Counted from the first letter of the stretch, positions 8,261 to 17,555 are shown. The stretch is DNA of 49,729 bases from Limisphaerales bacterium (GCA_003161635.1 PMOA01000083.1:1-49729); one strand, 5' to 3'. Numbers and translations are program-made. The notes: generated by a model not told the origin, from the letters alone.

Positions 8261-9757
8261 ATGCCCGCTGAATCCGGCCTTGCCGCCAACGCGCCCGATG
8301 TCGAAGCCGGCATCGGGCAGAGCCGGCTGTTCAACGCCGACCTCGCGCCCGTGCCGCAATCGCGGCGCAAATGGGGCATGTTGAGTTTCGCCGCGCTGTG
8401 GGTTTCCATGTCCGCGTGCATCCCGACTTACATGCTCGCATCGTCGCTCATCGGCGGCGGCATGAACTGGTGGCAGGCGGTGCTCACGATTTTTCTCGGC
8501 AACCTCATCGTGCTGGCGCCGATGATTTTGAACGCGCACGCCGGAACGCTTTACGGCATTCCGTTTCCGGTCTATTGCCGCGCGTCATTTGGAACGAGCG
8601 GCGCGAACGTGCCGGCCATTCTCCGCGCGCTCGTCGCCTGCGGCTGGTTCGGCATCCAGACGTGGATTGGCGGCGAGGCGATTTACAAAATTTGCGTGAC
8701 GATTGCCGGGCTGCATCCCGCACCGGCGGCGAACTGGTTCGGCATCACCGGCGGACAATTCCTTTGTTTCCTGTTTTTCTGGGGCATCAACATGTGGGTC
8801 ATTTATCGCGGCATTGACACCATCCGGTTTCTGCTGAATGTCAAAGCGCCGCTGCTCATCGCGTTGGGATTGCTGTTGCTGTGGTGGGCCTGGCGCAAGG
8901 CGGGCGGGTTCGGGCCGATTCTCTCGCAGCCGTCGCAATTCGACGCGGGCCAGCCGCAGGCCGGAAAATTCTTTGCCTATTTCTTCCCGGCGCTCACCGG
9001 CATGGTCGGTTTTTGGGCGACGTTCTCGCTGAACATCCCCGACTTCTCGCGTTACGCGAAATCGCAGCGCGACCAGGTCATCGGCCAGGCGCTCGGCCTG
9101 CCGTTGACGATGGCGCTTTACTCGTTCATCGGCGTCGCGGTCACGTCGGCGACGATGATTATTTTCGGCCACACCATTTGGGACCCGGTGGACGTGCTGA
9201 CCCGATTTCAAAATCCCGTTGTGCTGGTCGGTTCCATGCTCGCGCTGTGTCTCGCGACGCTGGCGACAAACATTGCCGCCAACGTCGTCAGCCCGGCGAA
9301 TGATTTCGCGCATCTCGCGCCGAGGAAAATTTCCTTCCGCCGCGGCGGATTCATCACCGGCATCATTGGCGTGCTGCTGATGCCGTGGAAACTGGTCGCC
9401 GACCCGACGGGCTACATTTTTACCTGGCTCATCGCTTACAGCGCGTTGCTCGGGCCAATCGGCGGAATTCTGATCGCGGATTATTTTGTCTGTCGCCGGT
9501 GCAAACTGAACGTCACCGCGCTTTACCAAACCGACGGCGAATATCGCTTCACGAACGGCTTCAGCGTTGTCGCCTTGATTTCATTGACGATTGGCGTGCT
9601 GCCGAGTTTGCCCGGTTTTCTGGTGAACATAAACGCGCTGTCGGCGGAAAGCATTCCCACCTCGCTCGCGCAGCTTTACAATTACGCGTGGTTCATCGGG
9701 TTCGCGGTGGCGTTCGCCGTTTATCTTGTGCTGCGCAGAATCGCACCGAAGTCTTGA
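8261..9757 (+). CDS. NCS1 family nucleobase permease
   Basis: A 498-residue polytopic membrane protein of the nucleobase:cation symporter-1 family, with about 12 hydrophobic segments. Family marks include the N-terminal QSRRKWGMLSFAALWVSM segment, GWFGIQTWIGG in the third helix (the Trp stacks on the substrate in Mhp1), and SLNIPDFSRYAKS. NPANDF-like VVSPANDFAHL and GGILIADYFVCRR near the C-terminal helices also fit. I chose ATG 8261. A TTG at 8246 is possible. Known members import uracil, cytosine, allantoin or hydantoins. The preA/hydA context points to uracil or thymine (inference). Confidence 0.88.
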   Translation: MPAESGLAANAPDVEAGIGQSRLFNADLAPVPQSRRKWGMLSFAALWVSMSACIPTYMLASSLIGGGMNWWQAVLTIFLGNLIVLAPMILNAHAGTLYGIPFPVYCRASFGTSGANVPAILRALVACGWFGIQTWIGGEAIYKICVTIAGLHPAPAANWFGITGGQFLCFLFFWGINMWVIYRGIDTIRFLLNVKAPLLIALGLLLLWWAWRKAGGFGPILSQPSQFDAGQPQAGKFFAYFFPALTGMVGFWATFSLNIPDFSRYAKSQRDQVIGQALGLPLTMALYSFIGVAVTSATMIIFGHTIWDPVDVLTRFQNPVVLVGSMLALCLATLATNIAANVVSPANDFAHLAPRKISFRRGGFITGIIGVLLMPWKLVADPTGYIFTWLIAYSALLGPIGGILIADYFVCRRCKLNVTALYQTDGEYRFTNGFSVVALISLTIGVLPSLPGFLVNINALSAESIPTSLAQLYNYAWFIGFAVAFAVYLVLRRIAPKS

Positions 9758-9883
9758 CGCTAGAAACCTGGAAGCGCGGCACCAACTAGCGGAGTCACAT
9801 CAACCGGCAGCCTGATGCACGGGCGCGACCATCTGACTTGCATTTTTGCGGACTATCGCTATGGTTGCGAAAGATTGGAGCTT

Positions 9884-12604
9884 ATGAAAATCAGAAGCAT
9901 GCCTTTTGTTTTCGCCCTGTTGTGCCTTTGCACGGCGTCGGCAGTGGCAGATACCTACACATGGACGGGGAAAGCGCCTGCGGGGCATAGTCAAGACTGG
10001 TTCAACGTCCAGAACTGGTCGCCGTCCAATAATGTGCCCGGTGCGGGCGACACGGCCATCATCGTCCCGGTGAACGGCAGCGGATTCATTGTGAATGTGG
10101 ATTCTTCGGTCACGGTGGACAATCTAACGGTTATCACAAGCGTGTTGCAGGGCGGAGGCAGCCTTACGGTGAACACGGCCATGGAATGTCAAAACGCAGC
10201 ATTGTCGCCAGGCGGAGGCATTACCATGGGCGGCACGTTGACGGTGGATCCGGTGCCAAACATTCCCGCTTTCCGGACGACAACGTTGAGCTGCCCGCTG
10301 ACGATGAACGGCCTGACGATGATCAATTCGAACGGGATTTTGGAGTTTGGAGCAGCAGTCAGCCTGATCAACAACGGGACATTCATTCTGGAAGCCGGCT
10401 CGCAGCTGTCATTGTCGAGCGGTTCCGGGTCATCGTTCATCAACAAGTCCTCATTTTTTTGCCTGGGCGGACTGGCCACGGTGACCAGTGGTTCGTCGGT
10501 CTTCAGCAATGCGCCGAGCGGCAATGTCACGGCCGGCAGCGGCGCAACCTTGCAGCTTCAAGGAACGGTGGCCGAGAGCGGGACTTTCCAGCCCAGCGTC
10601 AACGGAATAATCATTGATACCGCCAACACGGCGTTTCACGGCGGGGCCACGTTGGGTGGCCAGGGGTTGACGTTGCTGGCGGGCGGCAGTCACACGCTGG
10701 ATGGAACGGTGACCGTCTCCGGCAGCCTGCAAATGGGCACGAACGGCATTCCCGTGATCACCTTGAACGGCACGCTGGAGGTGGTTCAGAATGGTAATTT
10801 CGCCTTGCTGGGCGGAGGGCTGGTCGGGGTCGGGACCAACTTGACCGGAACGATTTTGATAGACACCAACGGAGTCATGCAGATCAACAATTTGAACGGC
10901 CTGACGCTCAAGAATGTGGTCGTGACCAACAACGGTTCCATCAACTGGCTGGATTCGGGCGTGCTGTTCATGGGATACAACGCGCAGATCAACAACGGCG
11001 GGATCTTCAATGTCTTTGGCGACGGCTCGCTGGTGCCACTGGCCAACGGAAGCCCGGGTTATGGTGTGGCAACGTTTAATAACGGTGACGGCACGTTCCA
11101 AAAACAGCAAGGCTCAACCAACAGCAACGTCGGCACCAAGCTCGGCATACCTTTTTATGACGGTGGAGTCATTGTTGAGCAAGGCACCGTGATGTTTGCC
11201 GCAGGCGGAAGCATTGACACCTGGCAGGTCGCGAGCAATGGAGCCGTCCAGTTGAAAGGAGGAACTTTTAGTCTCAAATCGGAGAACGGTTTTGGTGGAG
11301 GCGGAAAGATTGAGGGACTGGTTGGGGATGGTGCCGGCGCGGTGACCATGAATTCCGGCGTGACGCTCACGTTTCCGTTACTGGCGGCCTTGATTGTTAA
11401 CGGGGGGAAATTCATCCAGTCCGGCGGAACCATCAATGGCGGCGACGGTTTGTATGTCGGAGCCGGCGGACTGTTTGTTTGGAACGGCGGAACCATCAAT
11501 TCGTTGTTTGTGTCCATCAGTTCCGACTCGGCCATGAACATATCCAGCGGCAGCACCAAGAGCATCTATGATTCCTTACTTGATAACAAAGGCACCGTCA
11601 ACTGGACCAACGCCAACAGCGTCGGGTTTGTCAGCGCGGGGGACGACGTGGTTTTCGATAATCCCGGGCTGTTCAACATTTTGTGCGATTCATATTGCAA
11701 TGATGTTTCCACCAATATCAACACGCGGCCGGTCATGACCAATGAAGTCACCGGCGTGATTACGAAGGCCGGCACCAGCGGCACCACTACGCTCGGAATC
11801 AAGCTGGTCAACCTGGGCAGGATCGTTCCGGTGCAAGGCAATCTTGAAGTCGGCCAATTTGAAGACGCCGCCAATGAACTTGCCGGCCTGGAGCTGGACA
11901 TGGAGGGCGGTAAAATCACGTTCGATAATGCGTCAGTCATCCATGGGGACGTCGATGGCAGCGGAACAATTGTCGCGAATCACGGATTGACCTTTTCCGA
12001 CGATGAAGTTGATATTTACCTGATCATCTTTTTTGGCGACATAACGAATGACGGGACGTTCATCCTGTTTTTTGGCGTGCCGGGGGACATCACTTTTCAA
12101 AACAATTTCATCCAGACGGCCAACGGAAAGGTGGTCATTCCCATCCGCGGCACGAACGCGGTCACGAAAGATTTCGGCCAGCTCATCGTTTCCGGTCTTA
12201 ACCAGGCCTTTTTGGGCGGCACACTGGAGACACATGTCATCAATGGTTATGCGCCGCCGGTCGGCGCCACTTTCCCCTTCCTCACCAGCTTTCAACGGAA
12301 CGGCACGTTCAGCAAGGTGATTGTGCCGCAAGGGATGCAACTGAACTACACGGCGGGCGGTGCAACGCTGGTGGTCACGGGCGCGGTGCCGGTGCAGATC
12401 CTCTCTCCGGCGGTGACGAACGGACAATTCCAATTCGGCTTCAACACCATCAGCAACCGCAGTTACACCGTGCAATACAAGGATGACCTGACCGCGACCA
12501 ATTGGACGACGCTCACCAACTTCACCGGCACGGGTTCTTACTGGCAGGTTCCACCGCTCTCACCGCTCGTGGCGCACCGTTTTTTCCGCGTCAGCAATCC
12601 GTAA
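9884..12604 (+). CDS. Large secreted repeat protein with C-terminal beta-sandwich-like domain
   Basis: A 906-residue protein with a clear signal peptide (MKIRSMPFVFALLCLCTASA, cleavage after AVA). I start it at ATG 9884, which has GGAG just upstream, rather than at the in-frame ATG 9815. After TYTWTGKAPAG, the body is rich in Gly, Asn, Ser and Thr with recurrent patterns such as NNGTF, NGGIFNV and DNKGTVNW, about 20-30 residues apart, as in beta-helical adhesin passengers. The last 75 residues (YTVQYKDDLTATNWTTLT, ending FFRVSNP) match a C-terminal module I recognise from many verrucomicrobial exported proteins. No autotransporter barrel, PEP-CTERM tail or LPXTG motif is seen. Its function is unknown, and its place between a permease and an aminotransferase may be incidental. 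Confidence 0.75.
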   Translation: MKIRSMPFVFALLCLCTASAVADTYTWTGKAPAGHSQDWFNVQNWSPSNNVPGAGDTAIIVPVNGSGFIVNVDSSVTVDNLTVITSVLQGGGSLTVNTAMECQNAALSPGGGITMGGTLTVDPVPNIPAFRTTTLSCPLTMNGLTMINSNGILEFGAAVSLINNGTFILEAGSQLSLSSGSGSSFINKSSFFCLGGLATVTSGSSVFSNAPSGNVTAGSGATLQLQGTVAESGTFQPSVNGIIIDTANTAFHGGATLGGQGLTLLAGGSHTLDGTVTVSGSLQMGTNGIPVITLNGTLEVVQNGNFALLGGGLVGVGTNLTGTILIDTNGVMQINNLNGLTLKNVVVTNNGSINWLDSGVLFMGYNAQINNGGIFNVFGDGSLVPLANGSPGYGVATFNNGDGTFQKQQGSTNSNVGTKLGIPFYDGGVIVEQGTVMFAAGGSIDTWQVASNGAVQLKGGTFSLKSENGFGGGGKIEGLVGDGAGAVTMNSGVTLTFPLLAALIVNGGKFIQSGGTINGGDGLYVGAGGLFVWNGGTINSLFVSISSDSAMNISSGSTKSIYDSLLDNKGTVNWTNANSVGFVSAGDDVVFDNPGLFNILCDSYCNDVSTNINTRPVMTNEVTGVITKAGTSGTTTLGIKLVNLGRIVPVQGNLEVGQFEDAANELAGLELDMEGGKITFDNASVIHGDVDGSGTIVANHGLTFSDDEVDIYLIIFFGDITNDGTFILFFGVPGDITFQNNFIQTANGKVVIPIRGTNAVTKDFGQLIVSGLNQAFLGGTLETHVINGYAPPVGATFPFLTSFQRNGTFSKVIVPQGMQLNYTAGGATLVVTGAVPVQILSPAVTNGQFQFGFNTISNRSYTVQYKDDLTATNWTTLTNFTGTGSYWQVPPLSPLVAHRFFRVSNP

Positions 12605-12796
12605 GCAACGGGGCTGGTTTTACTGGTCATAAGCCGGGTTTTATCAGCCGGTGCGCCCGGAAATCTATCAATGTTAATCCGTATTTATCGCAGTATGATC
12701 AAGCCGGGCTGAATATTGAGCGTTGAACATTTCACCTGAAACACCCAAGCTGCCTCTCGAAATTAAAAGGAACAGAAACGACACGCGTTTTACTTT

Positions 12797-14137
12797 ATGA
12801 AAAACATCCCGTTGCCCTCCACCAGCCACCAACCGCAAAAATATACCGGCCCGTCCGCCGCCGAAGTGCTGGCGCTGCGCAAGCAGTTCATGAACCCCGG
12901 CATCTTCCTTTATTACAAAAAACCCCTCATGCTCGTGGAGGGCAGCATGCAATATCTGTGGGACGACACGGGCAAACGATACCTCGACGGCCTCGGCGGC
13001 ATCGTGACCGTCAGCGTCGGCCACTGCCATCCGCACGTCGTCGCCGCGGCGCGGAAACAAAGTGAAATCCTCCAGCACTCGACGACGATTTATCTGCATC
13101 CGAACGTTGCCGAATACGCCCAGAAGCTCGCGTCCAAAATGCCGGGCGGCCTGAAGATTTGTTATTTCGTCAACTCCGGTTCGGAGGCGAACGATCTGGC
13201 GCTGCTCATGGCGCGGCTTTACACGGGCAACTACGACGTGATTGCGTTGCGCAACGCCTACCACGGCGGCAATGCGTCGGCCATGGCCGTCACCTCGCAC
13301 AGCACGTGGAAGTTCAACGTGCCGCACAGCTTCGGCGTGCATCACGCGCTCGCGCCGTATCCTTATCGCGGGCCATTTGGCTACGACGACGCGGACGCCG
13401 GGAAAAAATACGCCGACGACGTGAAGTCGCTGATTGATTACGCCACGCCGGGCAAGGTCGCGGCGTTCATCGCCGAGTCAATCCAGGGCGTCGGCGGTTT
13501 TGTGGAATTTCCGCAGGGTTATCTCAAGCACACTTACGAACACATCCGCGCCGCGGGCGGCGTGTGCATCGCCGACGAAGTGCAGACGGGTTTTGGCCGC
13601 ACGGGCACGCATTTCTGGGGCTTCGAGACGCAGGGCGTGATTCCCGACATCGTCACGCTGGCGAAGGGCATCGGCAACGGTGCGCCGCTTGGCGCCGTCG
13701 TCACCACGCCGCAGATTGCCGCCACGTTGCAGGGCAAAACCCATTTCAACACGTTCGGCGGCAATCCCGTCGTCAGCGCGATGGGCAAGGCCGTGTTGGA
13801 AGTCATCGAGAAGGAAAAGCTGCAGGCGAACGCGTTGAAAATCGGCGGCTACATCCTGGCCGGGCTGAACAAATTGAAGAAGAAACACAAAATCATCGGC
13901 GACGTGCGCGGCAAAGGCCTGATGCTCGGCATCGAAATGGTTAAAGACCGCGTGACGAAGGAACCCGCCAAGGCCGAGTGCGCGCAGGTTTTGGAAACGG
14001 CGCGCGAGCTGGGCTTGCTCATCGGCAAAGGTGGCTTGTGGGGTCAGACCATTCGTTTCGCGCCGCCGATGTGCATCACGCAGGCCGATGCGGATTTTCT
14101 GCTGGAAGTTTTTGACGAGGCGTTCTCAAGTTTGTAA
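12797..14137 (+). CDS. Class III omega-aminotransferase (beta-alanine/beta-aminoisobutyrate-type)
   Basis: A 446-residue fold-type I PLP enzyme of the class III group, closest in pattern to AGXT2-like alanine-glyoxylate / beta-aminoisobutyrate-pyruvate transaminases. Visible features are [11 protein letters not shown] (cofactor phosphate region), [12 protein letters not shown] with Asp260, and the Schiff-base lysine Lys290 in [23 protein letters not shown] follows. Characterised AGXT2 enzymes move the amino group of D-beta-aminoisobutyrate to pyruvate or glyoxylate. That is the step missing here between hydA/ureidopropionase and mmsA, so the context supports beta-alanine/beta-aminoisobutyrate:pyruvate transamination (inference). 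Ornithine or GABA aminotransferase activity is less likely but not excluded. Confidence 0.85.
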   Translation: MKNIPLPSTSHQPQKYTGPSAAEVLALRKQFMNPGIFLYYKKPLMLVEGSMQYLWDDTGKRYLDGLGGIVTVSVGHCHPHVVAAARKQSEILQHSTTIYLHPNVAEYAQKLASKMPGGLKICYFVNSGSEANDLALLMARLYTGNYDVIALRNAYHGGNASAMAVTSHSTWKFNVPHSFGVHHALAPYPYRGPFGYDDADAGKKYADDVKSLIDYATPGKVAAFIAESIQGVGGFVEFPQGYLKHTYEHIRAAGGVCIADEVQTGFGRTGTHFWGFETQGVIPDIVTLAKGIGNGAPLGAVVTTPQIAATLQGKTHFNTFGGNPVVSAMGKAVLEVIEKEKLQANALKIGGYILAGLNKLKKKHKIIGDVRGKGLMLGIEMVKDRVTKEPAKAECAQVLETARELGLLIGKGGLWGQTIRFAPPMCITQADADFLLEVFDEAFSSL

Positions 14138-14193
14138 TCGCGCGGGAGGAAGCGTCATTTTACGAAATCGTTTATGAGCGTAAATTTCAACGA

Positions 14194-14394
14194 ATGGCTG
14201 CAATTGATTCTTCGCTGGGCGATCCGGCCCCGAACGCGCCCAAGTGGTTTGCCGCCGTCGAAATGATCCGTTTGGCCGCTGATCAAGACTGGCTGTACAA
14301 GGCCACCAAAGAGATTGCAAAATTCTGGCGGCACAAAAGGGAGCGACGCCTGAATCTCCTATCGAATGCGTCTGATGGAGCACGTCAGGTTTAA
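14194..14394 (+). CDS. Small hypothetical protein, possibly a decayed gene
   Basis: The roughly 325-bp gap between the aminotransferase and the IS630 element holds a 66-codon frame. Its middle (WFAAVEMIRLAADQDWLYKA, then KEIAKFWRHKRERR) looks like genuine helical protein. A better N terminus (MSVNFNEWLQLILRW) is encoded from 14174 in a different frame, so this may be one gene broken by a frameshift near 14215. I do not recognise a family. The 3' end lies about 70 bp from the insertion element. Confidence 0.3.
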   Translation: MAAIDSSLGDPAPNAPKWFAAVEMIRLAADQDWLYKATKEIAKFWRHKRERRLNLLSNASDGARQV

Positions 14395-14464
14395 GATGTC
14401 CCCATACCCCCAATCAACCTTGCCGTGTCCTCCTGCAATTTTTTACGCTCACGAGTTCAAAAGG

Positions 14465-15610
14465 TTCATACCAATTTTAGTTTGATATTGCATCATTCCG
14501 GCGATGCAGGTAAATAAGGGCATGCCGAAGCGATACCATCTGAACCGGCCTGATTTGGCGCAGGCTGTGGCCGTTGAGTTGCGGACTTGCCAGGATGTCA
14601 AAAACCAGCAGCGCCTGTTGGCTGCGCGACTGGCCGCCAGCGGGCAGTTGACCGCCGCGCAGATTGCCGAACAGTTGGGCATCAGCCGCCGCCGTTTTTT
14701 CGACTGGATGAGTGCGCTCAAGGCCGGCGGGCTGGCTGGACTGCTGGAGCGTCAGCACGGTGGCGGGGCCGTGCCGCAAGTGCAAGGCGACGCGCTCAAA
14801 GAACTACTGGCCGGACTGCAATCGGGCCGGTGGAAGCGGGCCAAGGAGATTCAGCACTGGCTGCGGGAGCGGCATACGATCCGCCTCAAGCTGGCCGGGG
14901 TGTATTACTGGCTGGGAAAATTGGGCGGGGTCTTGAAAGTGCCGCGCAAGACCCACGCGCAAAAAGACGCGGTACAGGCCGAAACGTTTCAGCGCACGCT
15001 CTGCGAACAGTTGGTGAACTTGAACGTGGCTGGTGGAAGGCCGGTGCGCCTGTGGGTGGCCGATGAACACCGTTACGGCTTAATCCCGGTAGTGCGCAAA
15101 TGCTGGACGCTGCGGGGTGTGCGTCCGACGGTGCCGTATCGGACCAAATATGAATGGGGTTACCTCTATTCGGCCTTGGAAGTGGACGGTGAAAATGCGG
15201 CGGAGTTTTTGTGTCTGCCGGAAGTGAGCTTGGAGATGAGCGGTTTATTTCTGAAACATCTGGCGACGAGCGACTCCGGAGCCGAACACATTGTCATCTG
15301 GGATCAAGCGGGGTTTCACCCCAAACCCGAGTTGCATGCCGTGCCGGAGCATGTGCATTTGGTGTCGTTGCCGCCGTATAGTCCGGAACTCAATCCGACG
15401 GAGGCCATCGGTGATGTAATCAAGGATCGGATTGGCAATGTGCTGTGGGAGAAGCTCGACGACCTGGAGCAGGCCATCGGCGAGGAACTGCGCCCGCTTT
15501 GTGAAAATGCCGAATGTGTGCGGAGGTTGGTTTCTCACCCCTGGCTGGTCCAACAAGCAAACGCTACCGCAACCGAGAATAGTGCAATTACGTGCTCAAA
15601 GTGGTATGAA
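14465..15610 (+). mobile_element. IS630-family insertion sequence
   Basis: The element is bounded by imperfect inverted repeats of about 34 bp: TTCATACCAATTTTAG on the left and CTCAAAGTGGTATGAA on the right. IS630 elements insert at TA. TA dinucleotides occur at 14469-14470 and 15605-15606, so the strict element may be 14471-15604 with TTCA/TGAA as part of the neighbouring symmetry. It carries one complete DDE transposase gene. It lies directly beside an unrelated REP-like hairpin on its right. Confidence 0.75.
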
Positions 15611-15637
15611 TCGTTTTCCGCCAAAACCCGGCGTTGA
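14504..15637 (+). CDS. IS630 family DDE transposase
   Basis: A 377-residue transposase with an N-terminal helix-turn-helix (LTAAQIAEQLGISRRRFFDW, residues about 49-68) and a second winged-helix-like region. A complete DDE catalytic domain follows: Asp187 in WVADEHR, Asp267 in IVIWDQAGFH, and Glu300 in SPELNPTE, with the family's PPYSPELNP motif. The length is normal. The frame runs through the right inverted repeat, and its stop at 15635-15637 lies in the flanking hairpin repeat. The last 8 or 9 residues are therefore supplied by target DNA. No frameshift is apparent, so it may be active. Confidence 0.92.
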   Translation: MQVNKGMPKRYHLNRPDLAQAVAVELRTCQDVKNQQRLLAARLAASGQLTAAQIAEQLGISRRRFFDWMSALKAGGLAGLLERQHGGGAVPQVQGDALKELLAGLQSGRWKRAKEIQHWLRERHTIRLKLAGVYYWLGKLGGVLKVPRKTHAQKDAVQAETFQRTLCEQLVNLNVAGGRPVRLWVADEHRYGLIPVVRKCWTLRGVRPTVPYRTKYEWGYLYSALEVDGENAAEFLCLPEVSLEMSGLFLKHLATSDSGAEHIVIWDQAGFHPKPELHAVPEHVHLVSLPPYSPELNPTEAIGDVIKDRIGNVLWEKLDDLEQAIGEELRPLCENAECVRRLVSHPWLVQQANATATENSAITCSKWYESFSAKTRR

Positions 15638-15671
15638 AACGCCGGGCTATTGTCAGTCGCCGCTCCGCGGC
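15627..15671. repeat. Two-hairpin REP-like repeat (CCCGGCGTTGAAACGCCGGG family)
   Basis: A perfect hairpin, CCCGGCGTT/AACGCCGGG, occupies 15627-15646. A second short one (GCCGC/GCGGC) lies at 15659-15671, with the linker CTATTGTCAGTC between. This is a different sequence family from the 3753-type elements. It supplies the transposase stop codon on one strand and abuts the 3' end of the pilin-like gene on the other. Confidence 0.7.
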
Positions 15672-16220
15672 TCAGGGCAAAACGTGGGCCCAGTTGTCGT
15701 TTGTGCCAAGCGAACAGGTCGGAGTATCGCCAACTTTTTTGATGGAATAAATGCCGCCTTGCGGACATGGCGGAATTTTGCCCTGACTATTGAGCTTAAT
15801 GTAAGGTGTCAGATTGTTGGGAAAATTGATTTTTTCTCCAGCTTTCAAATTCTTTTCCAGCGCGAACTCATTAGCTGCGGCATCAATCTGACGCAAATTG
15901 TTGACGCAGGCATTTGCCGCGGTGGTACTTCTTGCCTTGATGAAATTTGGAATAACAACCACCACGAAAATTCCGATACACAAAAATGCTAGGATGGTCA
16001 GGCCTCTTGCTTTCCACGACATTGCTAAAGCTCTCTGGACAATAAGAAACCAACCGACACTGGCAAGGCTTATGGCCAAAGCCGCCATGATAGAAACGAC
16101 GTAAAACGTGTGCAATTTCCCCGGGCCTCGTAAATAAGCACATCCCAATAACGCGAGACCACCCGGCAGAAGAGCAGCAACTAGGCATAGAATCCCAAGG
16201 ACAAGTTTGAGATTTCGCAT
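15672..16220 (-). CDS. Multi-pass membrane protein with pilin-like C-terminal domain
   Basis: A 182-residue protein. The first ~95 residues form three or four hydrophobic segments (for example LVLGILCLVAALLPGGLALL). The C-terminal half begins IPNFIKARSTTAANACVNNL, followed by RQIDAAANEFALE, and resembles the globular part of GspG-like pseudopilins common in this phylum. The usual prepilin-peptidase signature (GFTLIELLVV) is missing. Its place is taken by GLTILAFLCIGIFVVVV at the end of a multi-pass membrane domain. It therefore probably is not processed as a pilin. Its function is unknown. The final residues are encoded next to the hairpin repeat at 15627-15671. Confidence 0.6.
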   Translation of the reverse strand: MRNLKLVLGILCLVAALLPGGLALLGCAYLRGPGKLHTFYVVSIMAALAISLASVGWFLIVQRALAMSWKARGLTILAFLCIGIFVVVVIPNFIKARSTTAANACVNNLRQIDAAANEFALEKNLKAGEKINFPNNLTPYIKLNSQGKIPPCPQGGIYSIKKVGDTPTCSLGTNDNWAHVLP

Positions 16221-16262
16221 TCTATCAATTCAACACCGCCCCGCCAATTCCGTTGCTACGCT

Positions 16263-17501
16263 TTACCTTCTCCGCCCGCCGGGGGCGAAGTGGTAGCCGC
16301 CGTGGACGCGCCCGCCGCGCACTTTGCCGGGAAAACCGCCTTGAGGCTGCCCGGCTTTGGCTTCCTCAAACAGCATGGTGTATTTGTAATTGAAATTCTC
16401 CAGTTTCACGCGCGGGATTTTCTGGCTGATGAAACGTTCGATGGCGAAGACGTGGCTGCCATCCTCGGCGGTCATGATGGTGAAGGCGTCGCCGTGCGCT
16501 TCCGCGCGACCCGTGCGCCCGATGCGATGGATGTAATCCTCCGGATGCTGCGGCACGTCGTAGTTAATGACGTGGCTCACGTCCGCGATGTCCAGCCCAC
16601 GCGCGGCGATGTCCGTCGCCACGAGCACTTCAAAGCGTCCGTCGCGGAACCCCTTGAGCGCCTGCTCGCGTTCCTTCTGCGTGCGGTTCGAGTGCAGCAC
16701 GGCCACGGCGTGATTGTTGCGCTTGAGCAATCCCACGACGCGGTCGGCCCCGTGCTTCGTCCGGCAAAAGATCAGCACCGAGTTGAAATTCACGCGCTTC
16801 AGCAGTTCGAGCAGCAGGTCGGATTTCTGCGAATCGGAAACGGGATAAATGACGTGCTTCACCGTTTCGGCCGGTGTCCGGCGCGCGCCGATTTCAATCG
16901 TCTCCGGTTTGTTCATCGCCCATTGAATGAGCGTTTCGATTTGCGGCGGGATCGTCGCGGAAAACAGCGACGTGTGGCGCTGGCGCGGGCAGCGTTCGAC
17001 GATGCGGCGCACGTCGGGCAGGAATCCCATGTCCAGCATCCGGTCGGCCTCGTCGAGCACGAGAAATTGGACCTTGTCCAGACGCACCGTGCCGCGTTCG
17101 AGGTGGTCGAGCAAACGTCCCGGCGTGGCGGCGAGGACGTCCGTGCCCGCGCGCAACTCATCCAACTGCCGTCCGTAACCAACGCCGCCATAGACGACGG
17201 TGACTTTCAAATTGGTGAAGCGCGCAAAATCGCGGATGGCCGTTTCAACCTGCGCGGCGAGTTCGCGCGTCGGTTCGAGAATGAGCGCGCGCGGGCCGGG
17301 CGCGTGCCGGTCCAGTTTCGTGAGAATGGGCAGGGCAAACGCGGCGGTTTTGCCGGTGCCGGTCTGCGCGCTGCCGATGATGTCGCGTCCGGCCAGGATG
17401 AGCGGAATGCCGCGGAGTTGAATCGGCGTGGGCGTGATGTAACCCGCCGCGCGCACACCTTCAAGAGTCGCCGGAGAGAGACCTAACTTTGAGAAAGCCA
17501 T
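16263..17501 (-). CDS. DEAD-box RNA helicase (RhlE-like)
   Basis: A 412-residue ATP-dependent RNA helicase with all core motifs in order: the Q motif region (F..LGLSP...PTPIQ), Walker A AQTGTGKT (residues 45-52), and PTRELA. These are followed by VLDEADRMLDMGF, SAT, the helicase C domain with ATDIAARGLD, and HRIGRTGR. The C-terminal extension is short and basic (GGRVHGGYHFAPGGRRR). Such enzymes remodel rRNA or mRNA duplexes in the cytoplasm, often in cold adaptation or ribosome assembly. It is the last gene before a BIME repeat on its 5' side. No operon partner is evident. Confidence 0.94.
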   Translation of the reverse strand: MAFSKLGLSPATLEGVRAAGYITPTPIQLRGIPLILAGRDIIGSAQTGTGKTAAFALPILTKLDRHAPGPRALILEPTRELAAQVETAIRDFARFTNLKVTVVYGGVGYGRQLDELRAGTDVLAATPGRLLDHLERGTVRLDKVQFLVLDEADRMLDMGFLPDVRRIVERCPRQRHTSLFSATIPPQIETLIQWAMNKPETIEIGARRTPAETVKHVIYPVSDSQKSDLLLELLKRVNFNSVLIFCRTKHGADRVVGLLKRNNHAVAVLHSNRTQKEREQALKGFRDGRFEVLVATDIAARGLDIADVSHVINYDVPQHPEDYIHRIGRTGRAEAHGDAFTIMTAEDGSHVFAIERFISQKIPRVKLENFNYKYTMLFEEAKAGQPQGGFPGKVRGGRVHGGYHFAPGGRRR

Positions 17502-17555
17502 GGGGGCAGGTTAGCAGCGCACAGGATTAAGGAAAGCAAGGATTTATCCTGTTAA

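Noticed and set aside
9815-9883. N-terminal extension of the secreted protein from ATG 9815
   Set aside because: It would bury the clear signal peptide that starts at 9884. The 23 extra residues look non-coding.
14126-14413. 95-codon minus-strand frame in the gap before the IS630 element
   Set aside because: Cys/Pro/Arg-rich with no domain character, and the opposite strand has a better helical frame.
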